Source of the DNA: a virus
DNA: 22,214 nt
Reading direction: 5' to 3' (one strand)
IMG/VR virus record: IMGVR_UViG_3300018018_000094
Span: 1 to 22,214 of that record
Shown: piece by piece, positions 1 to 7,862 of the stretch
Numbering within the stretch: the first letter of the stretch is position 1
How the letters are laid out: each line of letters opens with the position of its first letter
Position numbers and translations under genes: made by a program
The notes under the pieces: model-generated
What the model was told of the DNA's origin: nothing
Database searches by the model: none
What the model saw: only the letters and a program-made list of their open reading frames with translations

Positions 1-792
1 ACTCGGAGATTTACTTGGACTTATGCTTGGACTTATTGATGCACTTGGGCTGATACTGGGTGATATGCTAGGACTCAATGATGGCGAAAGACTTGGAGAC
101 TTTGATGGACTGAGTGATGGCGACAAACTTGGCGAGATACTTAGGCTGATTGAAGGCGATATGCTTGCGGACGGTGATATTGAAGGTGATAATGAAGGAC
201 TGAGACTCGGTGATCTTGATGGGCTTAGAGAAGGACTGAAAGAGGCACTCGGAGAGATAGATGGACTTAAACTTGGAGAAATTGACGGAGATAGTGATGG
301 ACTTATACTTGGAGACAAACTCGCAGAAGGACTTACAGATGGCGACAAGCTGGGTGATAGGCTAGGGGACAGACTCGGGCTCAGTGAAGGTGAAAGTGAG
401 GCGCTTGGAGAGACGCTTGGCGATATCGATGGACTTAGACTCGGTGATATACTTGGACTGAGAGAAGGGGAGATTGACGGAGATATAGAAGCTGAAGGAC
501 TGACGCTTGGCGAAATTGACGGCGAAAACGATGTCGGCGCGGCAGAAGGACTCAGACTGGGTGAAAGTGATGGGCTAACTGACGGACTAAGTGATGGAGA
601 TAGGCTCGGAGATAACGATACCGATGGAGAAACTGAAGGGCTAAGACTTGGTGATTTAGAAGGGCTCAAAGAAGGAGACAACGGCGGCGATTTTGATGGA
701 GACAGGGATGGTGATTTTGAAGGTGAAATAGAAGCTGATGGAGAAACTGACGCCGATGGAGAAACAGAAGGCGATGGGCTAATGCTCGGAGA
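1..792 (-). repeat. Tandem S-P-S-x coding repeat (Ser-Pro stalk)
   Basis: This is the DNA encoding residues 312-575 of the beta-helix protein. The period is about 6-12 nt and the codons vary (TCA, TCT, TCG, AGT, AGC for Ser; CCA, CCT, CCG, CCC for Pro). The amino-acid pattern is therefore kept while the DNA has diverged, which indicates selection on the protein. An interruption with Ala-Ala-Pro-Thr-Ser-Phe lies near 529-546. The repeat runs past the left edge. Confidence 0.9.
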
Positions 793-1725
793 AGTGCTGC
801 CAGGCGGATATACAAACGCTCCTATATCCCAATTCGTTGGATCTCCTGATCTTGTCAGTCCAGCAATGTCAGTCGTAAAGTTCAATGGAGCTGAATCACC
901 ACTGGTGTCAGTTCCTGCATTGCGTAATACCGATTCACCAACCAAGCGGAAATCTTCTGAACCTGCCGTTACATTCACAAAATTAGCGGTGCTGTAAGGG
1001 ATATTTTGCAGTCCCGTGCTTCCAGAGGTATCACCCGAAGCACAGGTGGTCATGGTGGGAGAACCGTAGTATGCGCTTAAGTTACCTTGATAGGCATAAC
1101 AATTCTTGCAGATTAGTGTCCCGGCCATTTTCCCAACTCCTAAACAACGAGTATGGGAAATTGTAGAACTGTATAAATAACTCGTCCCAGAAGAACGAAA
1201 TCCACCAGTACCGGATGTAGCATTGGTAAAATTGAAGATTGCTAAATTCCAAGCATACACCTTGGAATTAGCCAGGGTTTCAACACCAATACATGCTAAA
1301 TTTCCTGGTCCCTTATCAATTATATTGCTTAACCAAATTGCGCTTGTTGCGTTTGGATTGACTTCAATGCCGTTATGAGCGCCAGTAGTGTTAACTTGGA
1401 TTCCATCGACACGAACATACGCATTAAGTATGTTAAGGGGAATTGCGCTTCCATTCTGCAAGATATAATACGAGGTAGACCATAACCCTGAATGCTTTGC
1501 TGACGCTGCGGCATAGATATGAATATAGCGTGTAGCATCAGTCGTATATCCTGTAACTGAGCAAGCGGTTGTGTCGGCAGATGACCAAGTGCCGTCTATC
1601 TGCACATCAAAATACTTATCAGCAGCAACCAAATCCTGCTCATTGGCGACCATACAAGCATTCAGGGTGGTATAATCTCCACCCTGACCAGACGGCATGA
1701 CTGTTTTTAGAAGTTGGGCTGCCAT
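1..1725 (-). CDS. Beta-helix surface/fibre protein with Ser-Pro repeat stalk (C-terminus outside window)
   Basis: The frame starts at ATG 1725 and stays open for 575 codons to the left edge, so the C-terminus is missing. Residues 1-311 look like a right-handed parallel beta-helix: an N-terminal GQGGDYTTLNA segment (13-23), many short Asn/Gly/Ser/Thr-rich beta-prone turns, and a closing DIGAFVY (300-306), which is typical of the last strand in pectate-lyase-like surface proteins. From residue 312 to the edge the protein is almost only Ser and Pro in the pattern S-P-S-x, where x is mostly Leu, Ile, Val, Ala or Lys. No signal peptide is seen, which fits a virion protein rather than a secreted host adhesin. 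It lies 4 nt after the 140-residue gene and ends the visible block. A tail spike, fibre or head decoration is likely; the exact virion position is inferred. The Ser-rich stalk is a plausible O-glycan acceptor. Confidence 0.85.
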   Translation of the reverse strand, partial: MAAQLLKTVMPSGQGGDYTTLNACMVANEQDLVAADKYFDVQIDGTWSSADTTACSVTGYTTDATRYIHIYAAASAKHSGLWSTSYYILQNGSAIPLNILNAYVRVDGIQVNTTGAHNGIEVNPNATSAIWLSNIIDKGPGNLACIGVETLANSKVYAWNLAIFNFTNATSGTGGFRSSGTSYLYSSTISHTRCLGVGKMAGTLICKNCYAYQGNLSAYYGSPTMTTCASGDTSGSTGLQNIPYSTANFVNVTAGSEDFRLVGESVLRNAGTDTSGDSAPLNFTTDIAGLTRSGDPTNWDIGAFVYPPGSTSPSISPSPSVSPSASVSPSASISPSKSPSLSPSKSPPLSPSLSPSKSPSLSPSVSPSVSLSPSLSPSLSPSVSPSLSPSLSPSAAPTSFSPSISPSVSPSASISPSISPSLSPSISPSLSPSISPSVSPSASLSPSLSPSLSPSLSPSLSPSVSPSASLSPSISPSLSPSISPSLSPSISPSASFSPSLSPSRSPSLSPSLSPSISPSASISPSISLSISPSLSPSLSPSKSPSLSPSLSPSISPSISPSASISPSISPSKSPS

Positions 1726-1729
1726 AATC

Positions 1730-2152
1730 TTAACTCGTCTTAGTTATAATCGTTCCAATAAACAAAACTGCATTAGGCGGAACCAGTTTGCTCTGTCCTA
1801 AAGCCACCCACGCTCTCACCTGAGACTGAGGAACTTGATACTTAAAATGCTTCTTGAAGACTACCATCGTGCCTTTTTCCGAATCATTAATATCCACAGG
1901 AACAGTATCGCTTAATGAATCTTCCATTTGTTGGACAGCGGCTACAGGAACATTAGGGAGTTGGACAATTATAAAATTCGGCAGACATTCCTCTTTGCCC
2001 CAACCCCAACCATCAGGACGAACAACGATAATGTCGCCTAACTGGGTTCTCGCATTATATTCAGCCAACTGCCCAGGAGAAAGTGCTGACACTTGGTCGG
2101 GCGTAAAGCTGTCCATCCAATGATTTTTTGCTCTTACAAGTAATTCTGCCAT
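1730..2152 (-). CDS. Hypothetical phage protein, 140 aa
   Basis: Not assigned to a family with confidence. The protein is soluble-looking, without membrane segments. It has an acidic/aromatic N-terminal helix region (1-35), then a conserved-looking core, VVRPDGWGWGKEECLPNF (about 43-60), rich in Trp, Gly and Asp, and a beta-prone C-terminus. The stop at 1730-1732 is 4 nt from the start of the beta-helix gene, and the preceding transferase ends 10 nt upstream, so it sits between the glycosylation block and the fibre gene. A small structural or fibre-associated role is possible from position only. The shorter plus-strand frame across it is a shadow. Confidence 0.75.
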   Translation of the reverse strand: MAELLVRAKNHWMDSFTPDQVSALSPGQLAEYNARTQLGDIIVVRPDGWGWGKEECLPNFIIVQLPNVPVAAVQQMEDSLSDTVPVDINDSEKGTMVVFKKHFKYQVPQSQVRAWVALGQSKLVPPNAVLFIGTIITKTS

Positions 2153-2162
2153 ATTATTTTAA

Positions 2163-3119
2163 TTATTTTTTCAAAGTTTTAAGAGCTTCGTCAGTCCAAC
2201 CTTTTACTGGCCAGAACTTTTCAATCAGCCAGCTTACAGAGTGAATCTGCTTGTCCCATTTTCCGTTTGTAAAAAACTCCCAGACTCTCTTCTTTGTCCT
2301 ATCCACTTCTCGTCCGTGCTGTTCGTAAGGAAATCCGAAGTCTCCGCCTTGTGTCCTGAACATGTGGGCATACCAAGTTTTGTGATTCACCAAAACTCTT
2401 CCGCCAGACAGCCAAGTTTTGCAAGCCACTTCTAATCCCTGATTGCCCCAACTGCCGAAAGTTTCATCACAAAGATTAAGTTCCAGATACTTCTCTCTAG
2501 TACACATGAAAAATGAACCTTGCAAGCTCATCGTCTCTGTTAATCCTGTTTTTTCCACCTCTTCTCGATATCCTGGACGCTTAGTATATTCATTAAAGTA
2601 TTGGAAATGTGGCTCTGAATCAAAACAATAAGAGTTGCTCTGCGGTCTTTCCTTGCCGATCCACATCATCTTCCTGTGCAATCTGTGGGTTCTGCCGCAA
2701 TTTTCGCATTTCAGAGGAGTTGGTCCTTGATACTTTTTCCACCCGCACTTATAGCACTTCCAGTCAAACGCCCATAAGTTTCTCATTGTCGGAACCATTG
2801 TCACATTGTCTCCTGTCTCTCTGAATGCTTCTAGCATCTTGCGATCAAATCCCTGATCAAAAGAGCAGTGAGCGTCAATTTTTGCAACATACTTGCCTTT
2901 GCTTAACTTGCAAGCTAAATTCGTTGCCGCACGCTGTCCAATGCTTTGAGGGACATAAATAACATTAACTTTCTCATTCTGTATAAGCGGAGGCTCTGCC
3001 CATTTGCCATCTAGAACCGCAATCACTTCAGTCTCAGCTTCTGAATGCTGCAAAAGATCATCGATCGTTCGACCGAGGAACATCTCATTATTCGCTGGAA
3101 TTAAGACGCTTAGTTGCAT
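2163..3119 (-). CDS. GT2/GT27-like glycosyltransferase with inserted zinc ribbon
   Basis: GT-A fold transferase of 318 aa, using the start at 3119 (sequence MQLSVLIPANNE). An in-frame ATG lies 12 nt upstream at 3131, but the inner start matches paralogue N-termini and has GGAA 6 nt before it. The metal-binding motif is D-A-H (82-84, in KIDAHCSF), a DxH rather than DxD. Residues 224-256 read W-G-x3-L-E-x5-W-x2-G-G and end in H-M-F-R, a spacing very close to that of polypeptide GalNAc-transferases (GT27) as I recall them. Four cysteines as two C-x2-C pairs (122/125, 138/141) form a zinc-ribbon insertion not usual for the family. The C-terminal LIEKFWPVKGW is shared with the transferase at 10539-11402. 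Activity on a protein Ser/Thr is inferred, not shown. Confidence 0.85.
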   Translation of the reverse strand: MQLSVLIPANNEMFLGRTIDDLLQHSEAETEVIAVLDGKWAEPPLIQNEKVNVIYVPQSIGQRAATNLACKLSKGKYVAKIDAHCSFDQGFDRKMLEAFRETGDNVTMVPTMRNLWAFDWKCYKCGWKKYQGPTPLKCENCGRTHRLHRKMMWIGKERPQSNSYCFDSEPHFQYFNEYTKRPGYREEVEKTGLTETMSLQGSFFMCTREKYLELNLCDETFGSWGNQGLEVACKTWLSGGRVLVNHKTWYAHMFRTQGGDFGFPYEQHGREVDRTKKRVWEFFTNGKWDKQIHSVSWLIEKFWPVKGWTDEALKTLKK

Positions 3120-3907
3120 GTTGATTTCCATTTACTTATAACATCGTTAATCCTATCTCTAATCGGCGGAAGATAGCCTCTTCTTGCTCCGATAATTGTC
3201 GTAACTCTATTAGCTCTTTTTTCTGAAGAAATCTCGTTATCCAATTCCTGCTTCGTAAATACTTCAAACTTATGCCCTATCAGTTTGCCAATCTCAGCAG
3301 GAGAAATCGTCCCTTCATTTACCAAATTAAACGAACCAGTTTCATCATTCTTAATTAGCTCATACAACTTAGGAATAAAATCTTCAACGACTGTGGCTGA
3401 TTCCTGTGAATTAACCAGTTTCTTATAAGTCAAGAACTTGTTCAGGACATTGCGAGGATGCGAGACTTCCGAGAGAGGCAATCTCAGTCTGACAATCAAT
3501 GTGTTCGAATTTATCTCTCTAATCAATTTTTCAGCCATCAGTTTTGTCTCCGTATAAAAGCAAGCAGGCGAAGGTGTGGAATCTTCATATCTGACATCAT
3601 TCTCGTTTTGACTCCTAAAGATACAGGCTGAAGAGATGAATACATATTTTACATTCTGCGCTTTACAGACGAGAGCGATATTTCTAGCTCCGAGGATATT
3701 GTTAAACAGAGTCTTGTTTTTATTCTTCTCGCACCAGTCTATATTAGCCGAAGCTGCAAAATTGACCACAGCAGTAATGTCTGGATCCAAACGATCAATC
3801 ATGTTTATCTCGTTATTGTCAAAATCAACAGGTACGCCAATCTTCTTTAAGTAATTATAAAACAAACTCCCTAACCAACCACGTTTGCCCAATATGAGTA
3901 TTTTCAT
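3110..3907 (-). CDS. NAD(P)-dependent sugar-nucleotide reductase/epimerase, RmlD-like
   Basis: Extended short-chain dehydrogenase of 265 aa, close to the length of RmlD (dTDP-4-dehydrorhamnose reductase). Visible motifs are the Rossmann glycine loop GKRGWLG (7-13), NFAAS after the second beta-alpha unit (49-53), SSACIF (92-97) and the catalytic Y118-x3-K122 (YTETK). FNLVNEG (193-199) matches the segment lining the sugar site in RmlD-like proteins. It would reduce or epimerise a nucleotide-bound keto-sugar in the cytoplasm, feeding the neighbouring transferases. No companion RmlA, B or C is in the window, so the partner enzymes must come from elsewhere in the phage or from the host. It overlaps the previous gene by 4 nt and the next by about 10 nt. 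The exact substrate is unknown. Confidence 0.85.
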   Translation of the reverse strand: MKILILGKRGWLGSLFYNYLKKIGVPVDFDNNEINMIDRLDPDITAVVNFAASANIDWCEKNKNKTLFNNILGARNIALVCKAQNVKYVFISSACIFRSQNENDVRYEDSTPSPACFYTETKLMAEKLIREINSNTLIVRLRLPLSEVSHPRNVLNKFLTYKKLVNSQESATVVEDFIPKLYELIKNDETGSFNLVNEGTISPAEIGKLIGHKFEVFTKQELDNEISSEKRANRVTTIIGARRGYLPPIRDRINDVISKWKSTCN

Positions 3908-4620
3908 ATAGTTAGATTAAATAATGTTTTTAAATCCCATTCAGGGATATTGCGAATGTCAATTTCTCTCCAATTGCGAGGTGCATGTCTGAAATCTGAA
4001 AGAAAGGTTTTTGGATGAGACAATGTCCATTTGTGGCGGATGTCTATGTTCGGATATTCTGATTTCCAAATCTCATAACTTTCATCGCTAAAACCTCCTC
4101 GCCTCACTTTCTTCGTGCCTGGCTCATATCCCCATCTTCTCGCCCAAATTGGCTCTCTTGACCTCAACTTGGACAACCCCTGTTCATCAGCAACTCGCAA
4201 TCGCCTTTCAAAATGGTCAAGAGCTAATTTCCGATTGCAGCATAGAGCAGAAAGCGATGCGAGATAATCATAACAGATTGCTACATTTGTCGGATATCTC
4301 CAGCGCCAGTTGTTTACATTATAATAATAAATCGTATCTGTCGGTGGTGTAAAATCAAAGTGCGACTTGTGATAAAGAACATCATGCTCACAGAAGAAAA
4401 CATAATCCGAAGTGCTGTGCTTTAAAGCAATCAATATCTGCTCTACCATTGTCGGATAACTTCTTACCCTATCTTTCAAAACATAATTCTCTCCGAAATC
4501 TATAGGTTGTAAAGAGCAACTCACAATTGGCAATCCACTGGCTGCGATATACTTTTTTGCAAGAGAGATGATTGGCTCTCCAGTCCGATTATCTGTATAG
4601 TATACGATCGACTTGGTCAT
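3904..4620 (-). CDS. Putative GT-A glycosyltransferase, YYT-x-NR family copy 1
   Basis: A 238-aa protein with an N-terminal VYYTDNR, then LPIVSCSLQPIDFG (30-43) and a putative metal motif CEHDVLYH (77-84) where GT-A enzymes carry DxD. It is clearly paralogous to the proteins at 5817-6482 and 6476-7081: the N-terminal YYT-x-NR, the S-x-QPI-x-FG segment and the E-x-D-x-LY motif occur in the same order and spacing. The C-terminal half has diverged and is rich in Arg and Trp. A glycosyltransferase role is inferred from the fold pattern and the neighbours. It shares a 4-nt ATGA overlap with the methyltransferase upstream and another with the RmlD-like gene downstream. Confidence 0.75.
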   Translation of the reverse strand: MTKSIVYYTDNRTGEPIISLAKKYIAASGLPIVSCSLQPIDFGENYVLKDRVRSYPTMVEQILIALKHSTSDYVFFCEHDVLYHKSHFDFTPPTDTIYYYNVNNWRWRYPTNVAICYDYLASLSALCCNRKLALDHFERRLRVADEQGLSKLRSREPIWARRWGYEPGTKKVRRGGFSDESYEIWKSEYPNIDIRHKWTLSHPKTFLSDFRHAPRNWREIDIRNIPEWDLKTLFNLTI

Positions 4621-5288
4621 TGCTTTATAAACATCCAGCTTGAGACGCTGTTATTAGAGCCGCGACCTATATTTCCGAAGATATACCAGTTCTTAATGTC
4701 AAACAATTTAGTATAAGCATCTACTACCGCATCAACATGACAAACGAGATTTCTAGATTCAGGACCGCTGTGCCAGTAATCGTGTCCAGAAACTATTCCT
4801 CCGCTTCTGACTTTCTTAGTCCATTCATAGATGTCCTCGGCGACATATCTGAAACTATGATCTCCGTCTATGTAAACAAAATCCAAACTCCCATCTCTGA
4901 AATCCCTTACCGCTTCCATTGAAGTTTTTCTAATCAATTCACATCTATCACTGCCATAAGGAGAAAGAAGTTTTCTGGTATAGTTGTAATTTGATTCTTG
5001 ATTGTCCTGGACTCTTTGAGAGCGACCTTGTCCTTTGAAAGAAATCCAAGGATCAATTCCATATATCTTCAATCCAGCTTTGCAAAATTGTTCAGTAAAT
5101 ACGCCTTGATAGACGCCGATTTCAGCACCAACTTTATATCCCTGCTCAGCAAAGAATTCTGGTAATCCATCTCTTGAGCAATTAGGTATTTCAACTGGCT
5201 GTCCTACTAGCTTGAGACCTTCTTTTAGTGTCATAAATTTAGAATGATAGTTATATTGTCTTTTCAATTTAAATGCCTCCTGGGTCAT
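4617..5288 (-). CDS. Class I SAM-dependent methyltransferase (Methyltransf_24-like)
   Basis: A 223-aa Rossmann-fold methyltransferase. SAM motif I is GAEIGVYQG (54-62), the ribose-binding acid lies in IYGIDP (75-80), the catalytic/metal region is DFVYIDGDHSF (136-146) and a beta-strand motif GGIVSGHDY follows at 163-171. The D-G-D-H and G-H-D-Y segments are typical of small enzymes that O-methylate sugars in surface polysaccharide loci. It is flanked by a transferase-like gene (4-nt overlap downstream) and a second methyltransferase-like gene 20 nt upstream. Glycan O-methylation is the likely role; the target is inferred from context. No good Shine-Dalgarno precedes the start. Confidence 0.85.
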   Translation of the reverse strand: MTQEAFKLKRQYNYHSKFMTLKEGLKLVGQPVEIPNCSRDGLPEFFAEQGYKVGAEIGVYQGVFTEQFCKAGLKIYGIDPWISFKGQGRSQRVQDNQESNYNYTRKLLSPYGSDRCELIRKTSMEAVRDFRDGSLDFVYIDGDHSFRYVAEDIYEWTKKVRSGGIVSGHDYWHSGPESRNLVCHVDAVVDAYTKLFDIKNWYIFGNIGRGSNNSVSSWMFIKQ

Positions 5289-5308
5289 CCTAGTGCATTA
5301 GATATACA

Positions 5309-5815
5309 TCACAGCGTCAATAAGTCATCAATATTGCTAAATACCATCGTAAGAGGCTTTTCTCGCCCAAATTCCCTGCGATACTTGAATAGACGGTAAA
5401 TTCGTGAATACTTATATGTTCCCTCGCTTCTCGGCTGGCTGTCGTGGGCTACCACATAATCCGTGCAAGAAGCCACTCTTTTTATTTCCTGTCTTCGTCT
5501 CCAGCCTGGATGGTGGTCAATCAAAGCAACGCTCCAATGAAAAGATGCATAAAGTTTTAAAAGACTAGGATCGTCCCAATTCTCCACAAAAACAACTTTG
5601 TGATAATCGCTTTCAAAAGGTTTTAGCCAATTGTAAAACGCCTTGTCACTTTCTATAGTGTAAAGTGGTCGTCTAGTCTCATAACACGCACCATGCAAGA
5701 ATGGTGTTGAAAACAAACCTCCACCAAATTCTATCACAGGACCAGTTGTTTTATTCACAACTTTAATAAGTGCTGGCAAGAGTGTTCCGTGAGGAACTGA
5801 CACTTCTATATTCAT
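5309..5815 (-). CDS. Small SAM methyltransferase-like protein, 168 aa
   Basis: Short Rossmann-like protein. VIEFGGGLFST (27-37) fits SAM motif I, YTIESD (52-57) carries the acidic residue at the end of strand 2, VALIDHHPGWRR (97-108) sits where the D-x-DH motif IV normally lies, and VVAHDSQ (121-127) corresponds to the next strand. It is shorter than the other three methyltransferases in the window and lacks their lid region. It has a clear ribosome binding site (AGAGGAAG at 5821-5828). It is separated by 1 nt from the upstream transferase-like gene. Most likely a sugar or small-molecule methyltransferase; an inactive homologue cannot be excluded. Confidence 0.75.
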   Translation of the reverse strand: MNIEVSVPHGTLLPALIKVVNKTTGPVIEFGGGLFSTPFLHGACYETRRPLYTIESDKAFYNWLKPFESDYHKVVFVENWDDPSLLKLYASFHWSVALIDHHPGWRRRQEIKRVASCTDYVVAHDSQPRSEGTYKYSRIYRLFKYRREFGREKPLTMVFSNIDDLLTL

Positions 5816-5816
5816 A

Positions 5817-6482
5817 CTAGCTTCCTCTCACATAATAATTATAAATATCTATTCCTCTACCCCAGTAAGGCAACTCATGAATCGGAGTTCTTTCTGATCG
5901 AGTATAATATCTCATCCCTTTGTGCGTCTTAATCTGGAATACAGGATTTTCTGTTTTGAAATGCTCAATCTCGTTAAACACGTCGCTTCTGTGATGTCGC
6001 TCCTTCGGAAAATTCTTCTCTGCCACATTCCACTCAGGCGCATCTTTGAATAATGTTTCCAGTCTTTCAATATAGAATTCCCTTCCGACAACTTGAGAGT
6101 GCGTAGCTCCTTCTTCCTTATGAAAGAAAAATGGTCTTCTGTCAGGCATGACATACAGATTGCTGTTTCGGTATGGAACATTGTCTCTCGGCGGAACAAA
6201 GGTAAAATAATCAGGAGGATAAAGACAGTCAGATTCGGCAGAGATGACAAATGGAGTAATTGCAGCTTTGCATCCTATCAAAACTTGGCGAAACATGTTA
6301 AATCCGCTAGTGCCGACATCTCCTACACAAATGTTCTTTCCAAAATCTATCGGCTTTTGAGAGATGGAAATTAACGGCAAATCACCCATAGCCTCCAGCA
6401 GTTTCTGTCTGATTTTCTCCTCAAACACCTCATTTTCCCGATTGGAAGTGTAATACAGGACAGTTAACAGATCTTTCAGCAT
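5817..6482 (-). CDS. Putative GT-A glycosyltransferase, YYT-x-NR family copy 2
   Basis: A 221-aa paralogue of the next two YYT-x-NR proteins. It shows LYYTSNREN (9-17), LPLISISQKPIDFG (35-48) followed by ICVGDVG, and SAESDCLYP (81-89) as a putative E-x-D metal motif. It is closest to the gene directly upstream (6476-7081), sharing the phrase YYTSNREN, the SQKPI-[DE]-FG segment and NICVG, which points to a tandem duplication. AAAGGA at 6492-6497, 9 nt before the ATG, is a good ribosome binding site. It overlaps the upstream stop by 7 nt (ATGCTGA). An overlapping minus-strand frame at 5912-6250 is a shadow of this gene. Confidence 0.75.
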   Translation of the reverse strand: MLKDLLTVLYYTSNRENEVFEEKIRQKLLEAMGDLPLISISQKPIDFGKNICVGDVGTSGFNMFRQVLIGCKAAITPFVISAESDCLYPPDYFTFVPPRDNVPYRNSNLYVMPDRRPFFFHKEEGATHSQVVGREFYIERLETLFKDAPEWNVAEKNFPKERHHRSDVFNEIEHFKTENPVFQIKTHKGMRYYTRSERTPIHELPYWGRGIDIYNYYVRGS

Positions 6483-7081
6483 AGATATTTTTCCTTTAAT
6501 TCTTTAACATTTCCCCAATGAGCCAAAACATGCGCTTTTTCACGCTCAAAGGTTGCGCCTCTAGTCATCCCATTGCCTGTCTTAAAACTGACACACGCGG
6601 TTTCTCCTCTAAAAAATTCAAATGGTTTCCAATCTACCCATAATTTTTGCTTCTCAAGATATGCTTCCAAACTCTTAACGACAAACTCCCGCTTGCAAAT
6701 CGAAGCCCCATTTGAATATGATTTCTTATAGCATAGATTGGTTTTTTTAAAGATTAACCAGACATTGTCATATCGATAAACATTTTCCGTGGTAGGATTA
6801 AACTCAAAATACTCCTTTGGATATAGAAAATCAGCTTCTGCAAAAATTAGATATTCAGTTTTGGCTTGTTTTGCTCCAATCAGTATCTGCTTGAACTCAT
6901 TTATGTAAGAATGGCCGATATTTCCTACGCAGATATTTTCCCCGAATTCAATCGGCTTCTGGGACACACTAATTATCGGCAAACTGCCGCAATTCTTAAC
7001 GATATTTCTTCGAATCTTTTCCTCAAATTCTGGATTCTCACGATTGCTGGTGTAGTATAAAATTGTTTTATTTGATTCCAT
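6476..7081 (-). CDS. Putative GT-A glycosyltransferase, YYT-x-NR family copy 3
   Basis: A 201-aa member of the three-copy family. Motifs: LYYTSNREN (8-16), LPIISVSQKPIEFG (34-47), NICVGNIG, FKQILIGAKQAKTEY (63-77) and AEADFLYP (81-88) as the likely metal-binding E-x-D. Compared with copy 1 it is shorter at the C-terminus, ending in AHWGNVKELKEKYLC. A nucleotide-sugar transferase is inferred because the order (beta strand, conserved polar loop, E-x-D near residue 83) matches the GT-A fold and all neighbours are glycan genes. It overlaps the upstream HDxDA gene by 14 nt. No Shine-Dalgarno is seen, so translation may be coupled. Confidence 0.75.
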   Translation of the reverse strand: MESNKTILYYTSNRENPEFEEKIRRNIVKNCGSLPIISVSQKPIEFGENICVGNIGHSYINEFKQILIGAKQAKTEYLIFAEADFLYPKEYFEFNPTTENVYRYDNVWLIFKKTNLCYKKSYSNGASICKREFVVKSLEAYLEKQKLWVDWKPFEFFRGETACVSFKTGNGMTRGATFEREKAHVLAHWGNVKELKEKYLC

Positions 7082-7862
7082 AATGATGAAATATCTTGAT
7101 TAACCTCTCTGACATCAAAGGCATTTTCAATCTGTTCTTCCCATACATTGCAATCGCCAAGGTATTTATCAACTCATTATGCGGATGAAAATGCAGAACC
7201 CGTATTGGCTTTAACGTATCAACATAATTAGTACGGAGATTTCTCATCCCAAAATTATATGAATAATTTATCTTCTTAATCCTGCTATTGATATTGTGAG
7301 TGTTATCATCAATTAACTGCTCCAATGCAAGCTCTTCCGAATAGCGACGATAGGCGTCTTTGTATTCTCCCACTCCAAGTTCTACTCCTTTCCATTTTTT
7401 AGCATTTTCATAAACTTTGTCTTTGATCCAATTGAATACATCCCCAGCGCTGTCTTTAAAAAAGAAGCTTCCGCAATTCAACCGCAATCCTCTGCCGTAA
7501 CTGGTAAATCCGACATCGACTCCGCCTAGCTCCTCTTTGACTTCCAATTCATCTATCTTGCTATTCTCGTAAGCGTCAAAGTCGTGCAGCCAATACACTT
7601 GTCCTTTTTCTATCATGCCACAAGCAAAAAAATGCACTAGGACGTTAATTTTGCTGACATACTTATAAAATGTGCAAAACAGCTCATCAAGAACAATCGT
7701 AGCTGTTATTCCGTTATACTTATAATCAAAATTAGTTATCAATAAAATGTCTTCTTTTTTCCAACCCAAATCAAGACTATTATCAATCTGTATTTTAACA
7801 AGAGTGGAAGTCTCTTCATCAAACTTTCTTTCTGAATTGAGATAGATTAGAAGATTTTTCAT
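7068..7862 (-). CDS. Putative GT-A glycosyltransferase, HDxDA family copy 1
   Basis: A 264-aa protein paralogous to the product of 8433-9161. Shared landmarks in order are KNL-x-YLN at the N-terminus, QIDN-x-LG, LITNFDYKYNG (41-51), YWLHDFDAYEN (90-100) with D94-x-D96, NINSRIKKINYSY, VLHFHPHN near the C-terminus, and a closing MSERLIKIFHHYGIK. The D-x-D after a hydrophobic strand and the late LHFHP histidines fit a metal-dependent GT-A transferase, but I do not recognise a named family. This copy has an extra acidic/aromatic segment (about 165-190) absent from copy 2. It is linked by a 4-nt ATGA overlap to the methyltransferase upstream. Confidence 0.75.
   Translation of the reverse strand: MKNLLIYLNSERKFDEETSTLVKIQIDNSLDLGWKKEDILLITNFDYKYNGITATIVLDELFCTFYKYVSKINVLVHFFACGMIEKGQVYWLHDFDAYENSKIDELEVKEELGGVDVGFTSYGRGLRLNCGSFFFKDSAGDVFNWIKDKVYENAKKWKGVELGVGEYKDAYRRYSEELALEQLIDDNTHNINSRIKKINYSYNFGMRNLRTNYVDTLKPIRVLHFHPHNELINTLAIAMYGKNRLKMPLMSERLIKIFHHYGIK

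Noticed and set aside
1-792. CRISPR array or non-coding satellite
   Set aside because: The period is only 6-12 nt, spacers are absent, and codon variation preserves Ser and Pro, so the repeat is protein-driven.
23-997. Plus-strand open frame of 324 codons rich in LGD and DGL repeats
   Set aside because: It is antisense to the Ser-Pro repeat of a convincing minus-strand gene that has a start, a beta-helix domain and neighbours in the same direction. No plus-strand gene is supported elsewhere in the window.
1329-1538. 69-aa minus-strand frame within the beta-helix gene
   Set aside because: Another frame of the same strand inside a continuous 575-codon frame; no independent support.
5912-6250. 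112-aa minus-strand frame inside the YYT-x-NR copy 2 gene
   Set aside because: It lies entirely within a gene with clear paralogues, in another frame, and shows no family motif.
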